From Scandinavium vulneris_A (GTDB lineage: Bacteria > Pseudomonadota > Gammaproteobacteria > Enterobacterales > Enterobacteriaceae), in the NCBI GenBank assembly GCA_046518185.1, contig JBKGRZ010000003.1, forward strand, positions 310,001-374,000: a stretch of 64,000 bases of DNA, written 5' to 3'. Position numbers and translations under genes: made by a program. The notes beneath the pieces were generated by a model. The model did not search any database. It had not been told where the DNA came from and was given only the letters and a program-made list of their open reading frames with translations. This document shows, piece by piece, positions 1 through 9,135 of this stretch. How positions within the stretch are numbered: the first letter of the stretch is position 1; each line of letters begins with the position of its first letter.

Positions 1-206
1 GCACTGAGCGTTACCCCTTTTTTAGGATCGAAATTTTCAATCGCCCCTAAAAAACCCATCGCCCCGGCCTGAATAAGGTCGTCCAGTTCAACACTGGCGG
101 GCAGGCGTTTTTGCAAGCGCAAAGCTTCCTGCCGGACGATGCTATGAAATTTCGACCACAGTGCCGCTTTATCTTCAAGGCCTTCAGCCGTGTATATCCC
201 GTCCAC
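1..206 (-). CDS. fliA: FliA, flagellar sigma-28 factor (5' part, cut by window edge)
   Basis: Sigma-28 directs RNA polymerase to late flagellar promoters and is held inactive by FlgM until the hook is finished. Only the first 68 codons are present; the rest lies left of position 1. The reading frame begins with a GTG at 204-206 preceded by an AAAGGA-type ribosome site and gives a protein starting V(M)DGIYTAEG, followed by RQEALRLQKRLPASVELDDL, which aligns without gaps to the N-terminus of enterobacterial FliA (start of sigma region 2). It lies downstream of a chemoreceptor gene on the same strand. FlgM, its anti-sigma factor, is at 12939. Identity is secure; the GTG start is inferred from alignment to the family N-terminus. 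Confidence 0.93.
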   Translation of the reverse strand, partial: MDGIYTAEGLEDKAALWSKFHSIVRQEALRLQKRLPASVELDDLIQAGAMGFLGAIENFDPKKGVTLS

Positions 207-309
207 GTTCCTTTCCACCCAATATTCTCAGTAAGAATTATCCGGTGAAAACGAGCATTCAAATAGTGCAATAAGCTTTTATAAAAATGCCCAATCTGTT
301 ACTTCAGGC

Positions 310-340
310 GCGGCTAATTTTGATGAAGCTAATTAGCCGC
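310..340. repeat. Perfect 10-bp inverted repeat between chemoreceptor gene and fliA
   Basis: The arms GCGGCTAATT (310-319) and AATTAGCCGC (331-340) are perfectly complementary around an 11-nt loop. It sits just after the chemoreceptor stop codon. No T-tract follows on either strand, so it may be a weak terminator, an mRNA-stabilising hairpin, or an operator for fliA. Confidence 0.5.
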
Positions 341-373
341 AAACCTGACGGTAATTAAATGTATGACTCAGGA

Positions 374-2011
374 TTAAAACGTTTCCCACTGCGCGTTATC
401 TTTGTCGTTGATAACAGGATGGCGCTGGGTAATACGCTCATCCAGCATGGGTTTATTGACTCGTTCACTTTCGGTGCTCAGGACAAACTGCGCGACCAGT
501 TTTTCCAGCGCATCGGACTGCGCCTCCAGATCTCCGGCAGCCATCGCCGCTTCTTCGACCATGGCGGCATTTTGCTGGGTGACCAGATCCATCTCATTCA
601 CGGCCTGAGAAATCTGATTGATGCCCGCGCTCTGCTCGTCAGAAGCAGAGGTTATCTCACCCATAATCTGTGTCACCTGCGCTACCGAACTGACAATCTC
701 CTGCATCACTACGCTGGCCTGATTCACCTGGCGCGAACCGGTATCCATATTGCTGACACACACCGTGATCAGTTGGTTAATCTCTTTCGCCGCATCGGCG
801 CTGCGTTTGGCCAGGTTACGCACTTCTTCGGCCACCACCGCAAAGCCACGCCCCTGCTCACCGGCGCGCGCTGCTTCGACGGCGGCATTCAGCGCCAGAA
901 TGTTGGTCTGGTTGGCGATGCTGTCGATAACGCTATTGATATCGGCAATCTGACGCGAGCTTTCGCTGATTTGCGCCATGATATGTTCCAGACTCTGCAT
1001 GGCTTCCCCGCCGTGTTCGGCGTTGCTGCTGGCGCTTTCTGCCAACTGGCGCGCGGCATGGGCGTTATCAGCATTCTGACGGACGGTGGTTTTTATCTGC
1101 TCCATGCTGGCGGCAGTTTCCTGCAATGCCGCCGCCTGCTCTTCGGTACGGGAAGAGAGATCGTTATTGCCGTGGGCAATTTCCTGAGCGTTGGTATGAA
1201 TATGCTGCACGCTCTGGCGGATGCCCAGGATAGTGCCGGTCAGCGAGGTCCGCATCTGCTCCATTTCGTTAAGCATCTTGCCGATTTCATTATCACTGCC
1301 TGTTTCGACGGCGTTGCTGAGATCCCCCGCAGCGATTTTTTTCAGCACCTCGACGGTCATTTCCATACGCCGCACAAGCGTTTTACGTAACCAGAAACGT
1401 ACGGCTATCAGCATCGCAATCGACAGGATAAGCACCACCAGACCAACGCTAATCATGCGCTGATAATCGGTTTCCGCCGAGTCGATGTAGCGTTTGCTCT
1501 GGCTGGCCGTCAGGTCACTGTAGCGTTCAATTTTATCGCGCAGCGTCGTGCGCATTGCCATCTCGCTCTCCAGCGATCCGGTGTATTCCTGCGGACGTTG
1601 CAGGTAATCCATTCGCGCCAGCGCCACCTTATGAACGGCATCAAATGCGCTCTTCACCTGGGCTGCGGCACTCTCTTCTTCGGGGGTATTGAAGGGCGAA
1701 GCGATAAACTGCTCCATATTACTGTGGGCAGATTTCAGCACATCCTGTGTGTGCGATACCAACGCGGGTGGCAGGGAATGTCCCAGGGACGACATCAGCA
1801 TCATGCCATTGATGTTCGCCAGCGTGGCGCTGATGTTATATGCCGTATCACGCATCTGGTCGTTATTTTCTGAAGCCACCAGAATACGTTTGAAATTACC
1901 GTTATTAGAGATGGAATTAGAAACGGAAAAAACCGTTACCCCGAGGAGAATAATGGCAAACAGGCTGATAACCAGGCTTACCGCGGTATAGATTTTTAGT
2001 TTATTTAGCAT
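374..2011 (-). CDS. Methyl-accepting chemotaxis protein (Tar/Tsr class)
   Basis: A transmembrane chemoreceptor of 545 residues. It has TM1 at about 7-30, a periplasmic four-helix-type ligand domain, TM2 at about 186-208, HAMP to about 262, methylation helices, and the conserved signalling tip IANQTNILALNAAVEAARAG near 364-394 that binds CheA/CheW. The C-terminus ends QWETF, an xWxxF docking peptide for CheR/CheB. I chose ATG 2011, which gives the charged N-terminus MLNKLK before TM1; an upstream in-frame TTG at 2041 lacks a ribosome site. It follows flgL and precedes fliA on the same strand. The ligand cannot be told from sequence. Confidence 0.93.
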   Translation of the reverse strand: MLNKLKIYTAVSLVISLFAIILLGVTVFSVSNSISNNGNFKRILVASENNDQMRDTAYNISATLANINGMMLMSSLGHSLPPALVSHTQDVLKSAHSNMEQFIASPFNTPEEESAAAQVKSAFDAVHKVALARMDYLQRPQEYTGSLESEMAMRTTLRDKIERYSDLTASQSKRYIDSAETDYQRMISVGLVVLILSIAMLIAVRFWLRKTLVRRMEMTVEVLKKIAAGDLSNAVETGSDNEIGKMLNEMEQMRTSLTGTILGIRQSVQHIHTNAQEIAHGNNDLSSRTEEQAAALQETAASMEQIKTTVRQNADNAHAARQLAESASSNAEHGGEAMQSLEHIMAQISESSRQIADINSVIDSIANQTNILALNAAVEAARAGEQGRGFAVVAEEVRNLAKRSADAAKEINQLITVCVSNMDTGSRQVNQASVVMQEIVSSVAQVTQIMGEITSASDEQSAGINQISQAVNEMDLVTQQNAAMVEEAAMAAGDLEAQSDALEKLVAQFVLSTESERVNKPMLDERITQRHPVINDKDNAQWETF

Positions 2012-2020
2012 GACCGTTGT

Positions 2021-2059
2021 CGCTCGCAGCAGGCAGCACAAGGCTGTGCGCTGCGAGCG
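2021..2059 (-). repeat. Long hairpin between flgL and the chemoreceptor gene
   Basis: The arms 2021-2030 (CGCTCGCAGC) and 2050-2059 (GCTGCGAGCG) are perfectly complementary, with a further GCACA/TGTGC pairing inside. On the - strand it follows the flgL stop and ends 9 bases before the chemoreceptor ATG. There is no T-tract, so it more likely controls mRNA decay or receptor translation than terminates. Confidence 0.55.
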
Positions 2060-2089
2060 CCTTTACATTAAAAGAGAAGAAAAAATGTC

Positions 2090-2983
2090 TTACTTGGCAA
2101 ACAGGTTCATTTTCTGCATCGACTGGAATACCAGCATCGACGCATTCAGCGCATATTCCGACATTTTCGAATCCATGATTAACGAGGTCATGGTGCCGTA
2201 GTCAGACCCGATAGCGTTTTGCACCTTAACGATGGTGTCATTGATCAGCGTATCGCCGGTCAAATCGAGCGCATCCAGCTGCTGCATGTTGGTTCCGAGT
2301 TCAGCCTGTGTTTTACCCAGACGTTTAATTCCGTCTTCTACCGCCAGACTCGCTGCGCTCAGGGCGTCATCCAGATCCTCCTTGACAATTGGATCCCGCG
2401 TCAGCTCTTCCACCGCTTTATCGAGGATGGAAAAGATATCGCCAAACACCTCGTTCCCCAAATGACTGACCGGCATGTCGCTGTCGTCAGCGATGGTTTG
2501 CTTACGCACCTGACTGCCGCCCTGATACACGCCCGCGTCGGTAAACGCAGGGGTATCGGTCTTGAATCCGGAAAAGATATAGCGCCCGTTGCCGTCGCGG
2601 GTGTTGGCTAAATCCAGCAGATTAGCGCGGATCCCGGCAATCTCTTTGCCCAGCGCCGCCCGGTCTTCGTCAGACCAGGTATCGCTTTTGGCGGCGACGA
2701 TTTTTTCGGTCAGATTGGTGGTCAGCAGGTTGCCGACCGAGCTCAGGATATTATCCTCATGCTCCAGGGCGCTACGCGCATCACTGCGCGCGCTGCGGAA
2801 CATTTCGAGCTTTGCCAGCGCATCCTGATATTTCACCGCATCGGTCGCCCCTTTTGGGTCATCGGAAGCACGCAGCAGCGATTTGCCTGCCGAAAGACGC
2901 ATATACACATCGTTATTATCACTGACGCGCTTCGACATGCTCTCCGCGCTTTGTTTAAACATATAAAGCGTACTTATTCGCAT
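2090..2983 (-). CDS. flgL: FlgL, hook-filament junction protein HAP3
   Basis: FlgL forms the second junction ring between hook and filament and is exported by the flagellar type III apparatus before FliC. The 297-residue product begins MRISTLYMFKQS and has the flagellin-like helical N-terminus (RLSAGKSLLRASDDPKGA) and C-terminal helix typical of the family, slightly shorter than the 317 residues of E. coli. It is 11 bases after flgK on the same strand and shares its sigma-28-type promoter. Confidence 0.96.
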   Translation of the reverse strand: MRISTLYMFKQSAESMSKRVSDNNDVYMRLSAGKSLLRASDDPKGATDAVKYQDALAKLEMFRSARSDARSALEHEDNILSSVGNLLTTNLTEKIVAAKSDTWSDEDRAALGKEIAGIRANLLDLANTRDGNGRYIFSGFKTDTPAFTDAGVYQGGSQVRKQTIADDSDMPVSHLGNEVFGDIFSILDKAVEELTRDPIVKEDLDDALSAASLAVEDGIKRLGKTQAELGTNMQQLDALDLTGDTLINDTIVKVQNAIGSDYGTMTSLIMDSKMSEYALNASMLVFQSMQKMNLFAK

Positions 2984-2994
2984 TCTGTCCTCCT

Positions 2995-4638
2995 TTATCT
3001 AATTGACAGCAGCGTGTCGAATATTTCAGTCGCGGTTTTCAGGATTTGGGTATTCGCCTGGTAATACTGCATAAACATCTGCAGATTGACATTTTCCTCA
3101 TACGAATCCACGCCGGACAATGCCTGCTTGGTGTTGTATTTGGTATCGAGATCGATTTCTGCGGACTTCAGCCCCGATTGAACCTCGCGGGCATTAGCGC
3201 CAATAGTCCCGACCAGTTTGGTATACGCCCCGGTCAGGGTATTTTCGCCAATCAGCTTCTCTTCCTGAATTTTCAGCAACAGGGACAGGTTGCCGTGATC
3301 GCCCGGCCCTCCATCTTTATTCTCTGCGGCGGCAATTTTGTCGGCGCTGTCAATCGCACGACCAATACCTTCCGCCATCCCATCCAGCGGATTGAGCGAG
3401 AAACTGTCCCCGGCGTTGACGCCACTCGGCAGTTCCATACTGACACCGTCAAACGCCAACGTCGCGGGATTGCCCGGCATTACGCTGGCATCAACCTCAC
3501 GTCCATCAGCCCCGGTGACCGTCCAGTTCGCCCCGTCAAAGCTGATGACGTAGTCTTCCGCACGCACCGTTGAGGGATCCGCCACCTTGATGTTTTCCAG
3601 CTTACCGGTTCCGGTATTGCCGCTGTTGGCAATGGCTTTGATCTCCGGCAGCGAGAACAGCGGTTCTCCCGGATTTCCCTTCAGGTCGAAGCCCATCTCA
3701 TGCTGTTCGTTGAAGCGCGTCGCCATCTGGAACGCAATCTGATTCAGCTCATTGCGGGCGACTTCCAAATCTTCACTGCGGAACTTGAACAATCCCGCGA
3801 GACGGCCGCTGCGGATGCTGCTCTCATTAATTGGCGAAGCTTTACCGTCGCTGCCGACGTAGGAAACGATGATTTTGTCCGGATCGCTGGCAGAAGGTGA
3901 GGTTTCCAGCTTATAGGCACGATCGCCCGAGACCAGCGGGCGTCCATCGGTCAGGGTGATGTCCACCCGGCCAGTGATTTTGTTTTCGCTGACCTCAATG
4001 CCAATCTGCTCGCTAAGCCCTTCCAGCAGCGCATCGCGCTGATCGAGTAAATCAGCCGGGGGCGTACCGTTTTGTGCCTGAATGCGTTCCAGCTGTTTAT
4101 TGATTTCCGCCAGCTGTTCCGTCGCGCTGTTAATGTCTTTGGCGCTCTGTTCAATGTGGGTATTGGTGCTTTTTTCCAGCCCGGCCAGGCGCTTGCCGCT
4201 TTCATTGAAACGTTGAGTCAGCGCCCCAAGCGAGTTGTACACCGCCGAACGAGAAGGCCCGTCTTCGGCATTACCTTCCAGGGTCGCCAGCGCCTTAAAC
4301 AGGTTATTCAGTGACACCGAAACGTTATCCGACTCGTTGCCGAGCATATCGTCGATTTCAGTGAGTTGCTCATGACGCCCGGTCAACGACGACCAGCTCG
4401 AAATGGAGCCCCGCAGCTGGCTGTTGGCAAACGCATCGTAGGCGCGCTGCACGCCGAAAACCTGTGCACCGAAGCCGTAAAAACCCTGTGGGGTAGCGAG
4501 GCCACCGGACTCACCGATAATAATATCGCGGCGGCTGTAGTTAGAAGACATCGAGTTGGTCAGGTTGCTACCGACCACGCTCAGGGCCAATTGTGCGGTA
4601 CTCAAACCGCTTTTCGCTAAACTAAAGAGGTTATTCAT
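2995..4638 (-). CDS. flgK: FlgK, hook-filament junction protein HAP1
   Basis: FlgK makes the first junction ring on the hook tip. From the ATG at 4638 the product MNNLFSLAKSGLS... is 547 residues, the same length as E. coli FlgK. It has the rod/hook-type N-terminal motif (LSVVGSNLTNSMSSNYSRRD) and a flagellin-like C-terminal helix ending EIFDTLLSIR. An in-frame extension upstream to 4683 is not family-like. A GGA ribosome-site element lies just upstream, and a sigma-28 promoter is at 4710-4736, marking flgKL as late genes that can be made after FlgM export. Confidence 0.96.
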   Translation of the reverse strand: MNNLFSLAKSGLSTAQLALSVVGSNLTNSMSSNYSRRDIIIGESGGLATPQGFYGFGAQVFGVQRAYDAFANSQLRGSISSWSSLTGRHEQLTEIDDMLGNESDNVSVSLNNLFKALATLEGNAEDGPSRSAVYNSLGALTQRFNESGKRLAGLEKSTNTHIEQSAKDINSATEQLAEINKQLERIQAQNGTPPADLLDQRDALLEGLSEQIGIEVSENKITGRVDITLTDGRPLVSGDRAYKLETSPSASDPDKIIVSYVGSDGKASPINESSIRSGRLAGLFKFRSEDLEVARNELNQIAFQMATRFNEQHEMGFDLKGNPGEPLFSLPEIKAIANSGNTGTGKLENIKVADPSTVRAEDYVISFDGANWTVTGADGREVDASVMPGNPATLAFDGVSMELPSGVNAGDSFSLNPLDGMAEGIGRAIDSADKIAAAENKDGGPGDHGNLSLLLKIQEEKLIGENTLTGAYTKLVGTIGANAREVQSGLKSAEIDLDTKYNTKQALSGVDSYEENVNLQMFMQYYQANTQILKTATEIFDTLLSIR

Positions 4639-4709
4639 AAGGGTCCAACAGGTTCCGTTGTTAATGAGCGGCGTCTGCGCCAATCAAAAAAATCAGTGTT
4701 CTGTTTCTT

Positions 4710-4736
4710 TCATCGGTGATTGCGCCATTCACTAAA
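4710..4736 (-). promoter_or_regulatory. Sigma-28 promoter for flgKL
   Basis: Read on the - strand, TTTAGTGA (4729-4736), an 11-base spacer, then ACCGATGA (4710-4717). This matches the enterobacterial sigma-28 pattern TAAAGTTT-N11-GCCGATAA in spacing and in the CGAT core. It lies 72 bases before the flgK ATG. Confidence 0.75.
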
Positions 4737-4745
4737 ACAACTTTG

Positions 4746-5681
4746 CTAAAAAAGTTTTGAAAGATCGTTCTGATAGGCGGCAACCCCTTGCTGGATATCG
4801 CCTTTTACCTTCTGAATAATGGTAATCAGCTTTGTGGCATAGGCCGGATCGGTGGCGTAGCCGCCCGCCTGTAGGGCTTTAGCCCCCTGCTCCGGCGTGC
4901 TGGACTGCACCACGTTGCTATAGCGTGGATTTTTGGTCAGCAGCCTGGCGTAATCGCTCAGGGCGTGTTCATAGGAGTCGTACACCCGGAATGCCGCTTT
5001 GACCTTGCGTTTCACGCCGTTGAGGTATTCGGTGGTGGTGATTTCGGTGGTTTTCCCCTGCCAGTCGCCGGTAGCTTTGATGCCAAACAGGTTGTGGCTC
5101 GGTGTGCCGTCCGCCGCCGGAATCTCCCGCCGTCCCCAGCCGGACTCCAGCGCCGCCTGGGCAAGGATCAGCTGTGGATGTAACCCGCTGAGCCGGGCCA
5201 CTGCCTGCGCAGGCCCCATCAACCGGCTAATGAACGGATGCGCCCCTTCCGCGGGCTGAGCCCGCGTCACCGGGGCCGGGACACGCTGCGGCCCGGTAAC
5301 GCTGCGGGCCGCAGAAAGTGATTCGCCCGGCAGTGCAAGCGGGTCACGACCGGGCGCTGAGGCGGTTAACTGAGTCTCGCTGTCGCCTCCCAACTGGCGA
5401 ACGATCAGATTGGCAAACCCGAGCTGCCCGCTGCCGGCGATATTCTGCGCCACCTGCTGATCGTGCATCGCGGTGAACATCTCTGAGGACTGGCTACTCA
5501 TCAGGTCGCCTTTGAAGCTGGCATCGCGCATGCTTTTCATCATCATCTGCACGAAAATACCTTCCATCTGCTGGGCCGCCGCCTTCAGCGCGCCGGGTGA
5601 CGCGCGCCCGGCCTCACGCTTAAGGACGTCCAGCGATCGCACGTCGAATGCAGGCCGGTCGAAACGATCAAGCGCCTTCAT
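4746..5681 (-). CDS. flgJ: FlgJ, rod cap and peptidoglycan hydrolase
   Basis: FlgJ caps the growing rod and its C-terminal glucosaminidase opens the periplasmic peptidoglycan layer. The 311-residue protein has the rod-binding domain at about 1-100 (MEGIFVQMMMKSMRDA), a variable Pro/Ala linker, and the hydrolase domain at about 150-300 with AALESGWG, where Glu179 is the expected catalytic acid, and FGIKATGDWQG after it. No signal peptide, as expected for export through the flagellar channel. Its start overlaps the flgI stop by one base (TGATG), so the two are translationally coupled. Confidence 0.96.
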   Translation of the reverse strand: MKALDRFDRPAFDVRSLDVLKREAGRASPGALKAAAQQMEGIFVQMMMKSMRDASFKGDLMSSQSSEMFTAMHDQQVAQNIAGSGQLGFANLIVRQLGGDSETQLTASAPGRDPLALPGESLSAARSVTGPQRVPAPVTRAQPAEGAHPFISRLMGPAQAVARLSGLHPQLILAQAALESGWGRREIPAADGTPSHNLFGIKATGDWQGKTTEITTTEYLNGVKRKVKAAFRVYDSYEHALSDYARLLTKNPRYSNVVQSSTPEQGAKALQAGGYATDPAYATKLITIIQKVKGDIQQGVAAYQNDLSKLF

Positions 5682-6802
5682 CAGTTAACCTCCAGCTTCG
5701 CCCGCAGACAGCCCGCGTTTTTCATCGCCTGCAGAATCGACATCAGCTCGTTCGGCGTCGCGCCCAGGTTATTCAGCGCCCGCACCACGGTGTTCAGGTC
5801 AGTACTGCTGCGCACGTTCTGTAACGAGCCGCCACGATCGCGAATGGAGATATCGGTCTGCGGCACCACCACCGTTTCGCCACCGCCAAACGGCGTGTCC
5901 GGCTGGCTTATCACGTTGTTCTGTGTCACTTCCACGGTCAGCGAACCGTGCGCCACGGCGCAGGTATCAAGCGACACATGGCGGTTCATCACGACCGAAC
6001 CGGTACGCGAATTGACGATGACTTTTGCATCCTGAACGCTGACCCGCAGGGGAATGTCCTGAATGTTGGCGAGGAAACGCACCCGTGACGGCGCGTCTGC
6101 CGGAGCAAACAGACGCACGGTACGCGCATCTTCCGGAATAGCGGCCCCACCGCTGTAGCGGCGGTTGATCTCATCGCTGATCTGCTGCGCCAGCGAGAAG
6201 TCGGATTCATTCAGCTGTAAACGCACCACGCTCTGGGCGGCGAAATCGTTCGGCACTTCACGCTCCACCGTCGCCCCGCCGCTGATACGCCCGCCGTTAA
6301 GCTGATTGACCTGCACTCGGCTGCCGCCCGCCTGTGCGCCCGCGCCGGAAATCAGCACGTTACCCTGCGCCATGGCATAAATCTGGTTATCCGCGGCTTT
6401 CAGCGGAGTCATCAACAGCGTGCCGCCGCGCAGGCTTTTGGCATTACCCAGCGAGGAGACCACGATGTCGATTTTGTCGCCGGAGCGGGCAAACGGCGGC
6501 AGTTCGGCGGTCACCATCACCGCCGCGATATTTTTCAGCTGCATGTTGGTGCCCGGGGGCACCGTGATGCCGAGCTGCGAGAGCATGTTGTTCAGGCTCT
6601 GCCCGGTGAACGGGGCCTGCATGGTCTGGTCGCCTGTGCCGTCCAGGCCCACCACCAGGCCATAGCCCATTAAGGAGTTGGAGCGTACGCCCTGCACCGA
6701 GACGAGGTCGCGAATGCGCTCCGCCTGGGCCAGCTTCGGCACACTGAGCATGGTGGCGTAAACCATCATGCTGATAAAAAACAGGACAAATTCTTTTTTC
6801 AT
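5681..6802 (-). CDS. flgI: FlgI, flagellar P-ring protein
   Basis: FlgI builds the P-ring in the peptidoglycan layer as a bushing for the rod. The 373-residue protein has a Sec signal peptide with the predicted cut after residue 27 (AQA|ERIRDLVSV) and the family core DLVSVQGVRSNSLMGYGLVV. Two cysteines at the mature C-terminal half can form the disulphide known in P-ring proteins. It is 7 bases downstream of flgH and coupled to flgJ. Confidence 0.96.
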   Translation of the reverse strand: MKKEFVLFFISMMVYATMLSVPKLAQAERIRDLVSVQGVRSNSLMGYGLVVGLDGTGDQTMQAPFTGQSLNNMLSQLGITVPPGTNMQLKNIAAVMVTAELPPFARSGDKIDIVVSSLGNAKSLRGGTLLMTPLKAADNQIYAMAQGNVLISGAGAQAGGSRVQVNQLNGGRISGGATVEREVPNDFAAQSVVRLQLNESDFSLAQQISDEINRRYSGGAAIPEDARTVRLFAPADAPSRVRFLANIQDIPLRVSVQDAKVIVNSRTGSVVMNRHVSLDTCAVAHGSLTVEVTQNNVISQPDTPFGGGETVVVPQTDISIRDRGGSLQNVRSSTDLNTVVRALNNLGATPNELMSILQAMKNAGCLRAKLEVN

Positions 6803-6809
6803 GGCGATA

Positions 6810-7523
6810 TCAGAATGGTGAAAGGTTCAGGAACAGGCGCTGCATCCAGCCCATGGTCTGCGCTTCGTTGATATAGCCGTTGCCGACATATTCGATGCGC
6901 GCATCCGCCACCTGCGTCGACGGCACGGTGTTGCTGCCGCTGATGGTGCGGGGGTTAACCACCCCGGAAAAACGGATGAACTCGGTGCCCTGGTTGATGG
7001 CAATCTGTTTCTCACCGACGACCCGCAGGTTGCCGTTAGGCAGCAGTTGGTTGACCGTCACGGTGATAGTGCCGGTGAAGGTGTTTCGCGCCGCCGCGCC
7101 GCCTTTGCCTGCGAAGTCATTTTTGCCTTCAGCTTCGAAATCGGCTTTGCCATCCCCCAGCCAGCTATCCAGCTTGGTCGGCACGGCGATAAGCCCCATC
7201 CCCGCCGATCCATTTCGGTTGGCACTGGCAGAGGAGCTCTTGCTGGCGCTGACGTTTTCCTGCAACAGGATAGTCAGCGTGTCGCCGACGTTGCGCGGAC
7301 GGCGGTCTTCGAACATCGGCTGATAGCCGTAGTTCATGCCCTGCCCGGCCATAAACAGCGAGCCCCCGGTAGCCACCGGAGCCATCGGTAAGGGTTCGGC
7401 GGAGGTGGGTCCGTCCACCAGCGGGGTCTGCATAATATGCGCGCAGCCACCGAGCAGCAGCCCGCTTACCAGCAACACGACACGTGGCGCGTGGGACAAG
7501 GAAAAATTCAAAAGTGTTTTCAT
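6810..7523 (-). CDS. flgH: FlgH, flagellar L-ring lipoprotein
   Basis: FlgH is the outer-membrane L-ring subunit. The 237-residue product carries a lipoprotein signal with lipobox LLGGC and acylated Cys27, then the conserved FEDRRPRNVGDTLTI and the C-terminal GYINEAQTMGWMQRLFLNLSPF region. Length and ends match the E. coli family. It is separated from flgG by a hairpin (7542-7570). Confidence 0.96.
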   Translation of the reverse strand: MKTLLNFSLSHAPRVVLLVSGLLLGGCAHIMQTPLVDGPTSAEPLPMAPVATGGSLFMAGQGMNYGYQPMFEDRRPRNVGDTLTILLQENVSASKSSSASANRNGSAGMGLIAVPTKLDSWLGDGKADFEAEGKNDFAGKGGAAARNTFTGTITVTVNQLLPNGNLRVVGEKQIAINQGTEFIRFSGVVNPRTISGSNTVPSTQVADARIEYVGNGYINEAQTMGWMQRLFLNLSPF

Positions 7524-7541
7524 TTGAGTGTCGATAAAAGT

Positions 7542-7570
7542 CTGACCGCCGTCGCTAACCGGGCGGTCAG
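7542..7570 (-). repeat. Intercistronic hairpin between flgG and flgH
   Basis: CTGACCGCC (7542-7550) and GGCGGTCAG (7562-7570) form a perfect 9-bp stem with an 11-nt loop in the gap between the flgG stop and flgH start. No T-run follows, so partial attenuation or mRNA stabilisation within the long flgB-J transcript is more likely than full termination. Confidence 0.6.
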
Positions 7571-7580
7571 AGAGAGGACA

Positions 7581-8363
7581 TTACAGCTGGGAAAGGCGTT
7601 GCAGCATCTGGTCAGAGGCTGACACCGCCTTGCTGTTGATCTCGTAGGCACGCTGCACCTGAATCATGCTCACCAACTCTTCCGCCACGTTAACGTTGGA
7701 GGTTTCGATGTAGCTCTGCTTCAGGGTGCCTGCATCTTCAAGCCCAGGATTCAGCTCGTTCGGTGCGCCGGAGGCCTGGGTTTCGCGATACAGGTTGCCG
7801 CCGATGCTTTCGAGGCCTGCTTCGTTGACGAAGGTCGCCAGCACCAGTTGGCCGATTTGCTGCGGCTGGGCCTGACCCGGAACGGTCGCGCTGACGATCC
7901 CATCTGGGCTGATTTCCAGCTTTTTGGCATCCTGCGGCACGGTAATACCAGGCTGGATCGGATGCCCGTCGGCATTCACCAACTGACCATTTTCGTTTTT
8001 GTCGAAGTGACCATCACGGGTGTAGGCGGTGCTGCCGTCCGGCATTTGCACCGGGAAAAAGCCTTTGCCTTCAATCGCGACGTCCAGCTCGTTTCCGGTC
8101 TGGTTAAAACCGCCCTGGGTGTGTACCCGCTGGGTGGCAACCGGACGTACGCCGGTGCCCAATTGCAGGCCGCTTGGCAAGGTGGTTTGCTCAGAGGCCT
8201 GAGCCCCCGGCTGGCGCATAGTTTGATACAGCAAGTCCTGGAACACCGCGCGCTGGCGTTTAAAACCGTTGGTATTGACGTTCGCCAGGTTATTGGAAAT
8301 AACGTCCATATTGAGCTGCTGTGCTTCTAGCCCGGTTTTGGCAATCCATAAAGAACGGATCAT
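7581..8363 (-). CDS. flgG: FlgG, distal rod protein
   Basis: FlgG forms the distal rod that passes through the L and P rings. The protein is 260 residues, the same as E. coli, with the axial-protein signature near the N-terminus (SNNLANVNTNGFKRQRAVFQ) and the C-terminal helix (VSMIQVQRAYEINSKAVSAS) that pack into the rod core. It lies between flgF (22-base gap) and flgH. Confidence 0.97.
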   Translation of the reverse strand: MIRSLWIAKTGLEAQQLNMDVISNNLANVNTNGFKRQRAVFQDLLYQTMRQPGAQASEQTTLPSGLQLGTGVRPVATQRVHTQGGFNQTGNELDVAIEGKGFFPVQMPDGSTAYTRDGHFDKNENGQLVNADGHPIQPGITVPQDAKKLEISPDGIVSATVPGQAQPQQIGQLVLATFVNEAGLESIGGNLYRETQASGAPNELNPGLEDAGTLKQSYIETSNVNVAEELVSMIQVQRAYEINSKAVSASDQMLQRLSQL

Positions 8364-8385
8364 GGTATGACTCCTTGGCGCGGCA

Positions 8386-9123
8386 TTAGCCCACGCTTAA
8401 TAGCTGATTAGCCTTCTGAGCATTTTCATCAGCGGTGCGGATGACCTTCATGTTCATCTCAAAGCCGCGCGAGACGGCGATCATTTCGGTCATGGCTTTC
8501 ACCGGGCTGACGTTGCTGCCTTCCAGTGCCTGCGGGTTGAGGCGCAGGGTTTCGTCCTGCGCCAGCGCCCCACCGGCAAGCGGGCGGAATGCACCGTCGT
8601 CACCGTGATAGAGCTGATCCTGGGTGGCGTTGACCATTTTCAGGCGTCCGACCGGGGCCAGAGCCGTCGGGTCATCGCCCGCACCCAGCGCCGAAAGGGT
8701 GCCGTCAGAGGCAATGGTAATTTCGCTTTGCGGCGGTACGGTGAGCGGGGCGCCGTCGCCCATCAGCGGTTTACCGTTGACGCTCAATGCCCCTTCGCTG
8801 TCCACCTCTATGCCACCGTTGCGGGTGTAGCCTTCGCTGCCGTCCGGGAGCGCCACCGCCAGCCAGCCGTTCTGCGGCAGGGCCACGTCGAGGCTGCGCC
8901 CGGTGTGCGTCACCGGCCCCATGCTGCTGTCATGAAATGGCGTTGACTCGGCGACCAGTGCGCGGGTGCGCAGGGTTTCCCCATCAATGGGCACGGCGCG
9001 ATGAGCGGTGAGCTGGGCACGAAAACCCGCCGTAGAGCTGTTCGCCAGATTGTTCGAGGTCACCGCCTGGCGATTGAGCGCCGCGTTGGCGGCGCTCATG
9101 GCGGTATAAATTGCGCGATCCAT
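8386..9123 (-). CDS. flgF: FlgF, proximal rod protein
   Basis: FlgF is a minor rod subunit below FlgG. The 245-residue product has the axial motif TSNNLANSSTAGFRAQLTA and a C-terminal helix (KAMTEMIAVSRGFEMNMKVI) common to rod and hook proteins. It follows flgE with a 12-base gap in the same operon. The sequence is slightly more Ala/Gly-rich in the middle than E. coli but unbroken. Confidence 0.96.
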   Translation of the reverse strand: MDRAIYTAMSAANAALNRQAVTSNNLANSSTAGFRAQLTAHRAVPIDGETLRTRALVAESTPFHDSSMGPVTHTGRSLDVALPQNGWLAVALPDGSEGYTRNGGIEVDSEGALSVNGKPLMGDGAPLTVPPQSEITIASDGTLSALGAGDDPTALAPVGRLKMVNATQDQLYHGDDGAFRPLAGGALAQDETLRLNPQALEGSNVSPVKAMTEMIAVSRGFEMNMKVIRTADENAQKANQLLSVG

Positions 9124-9135
9124 CGTCGGCTATCC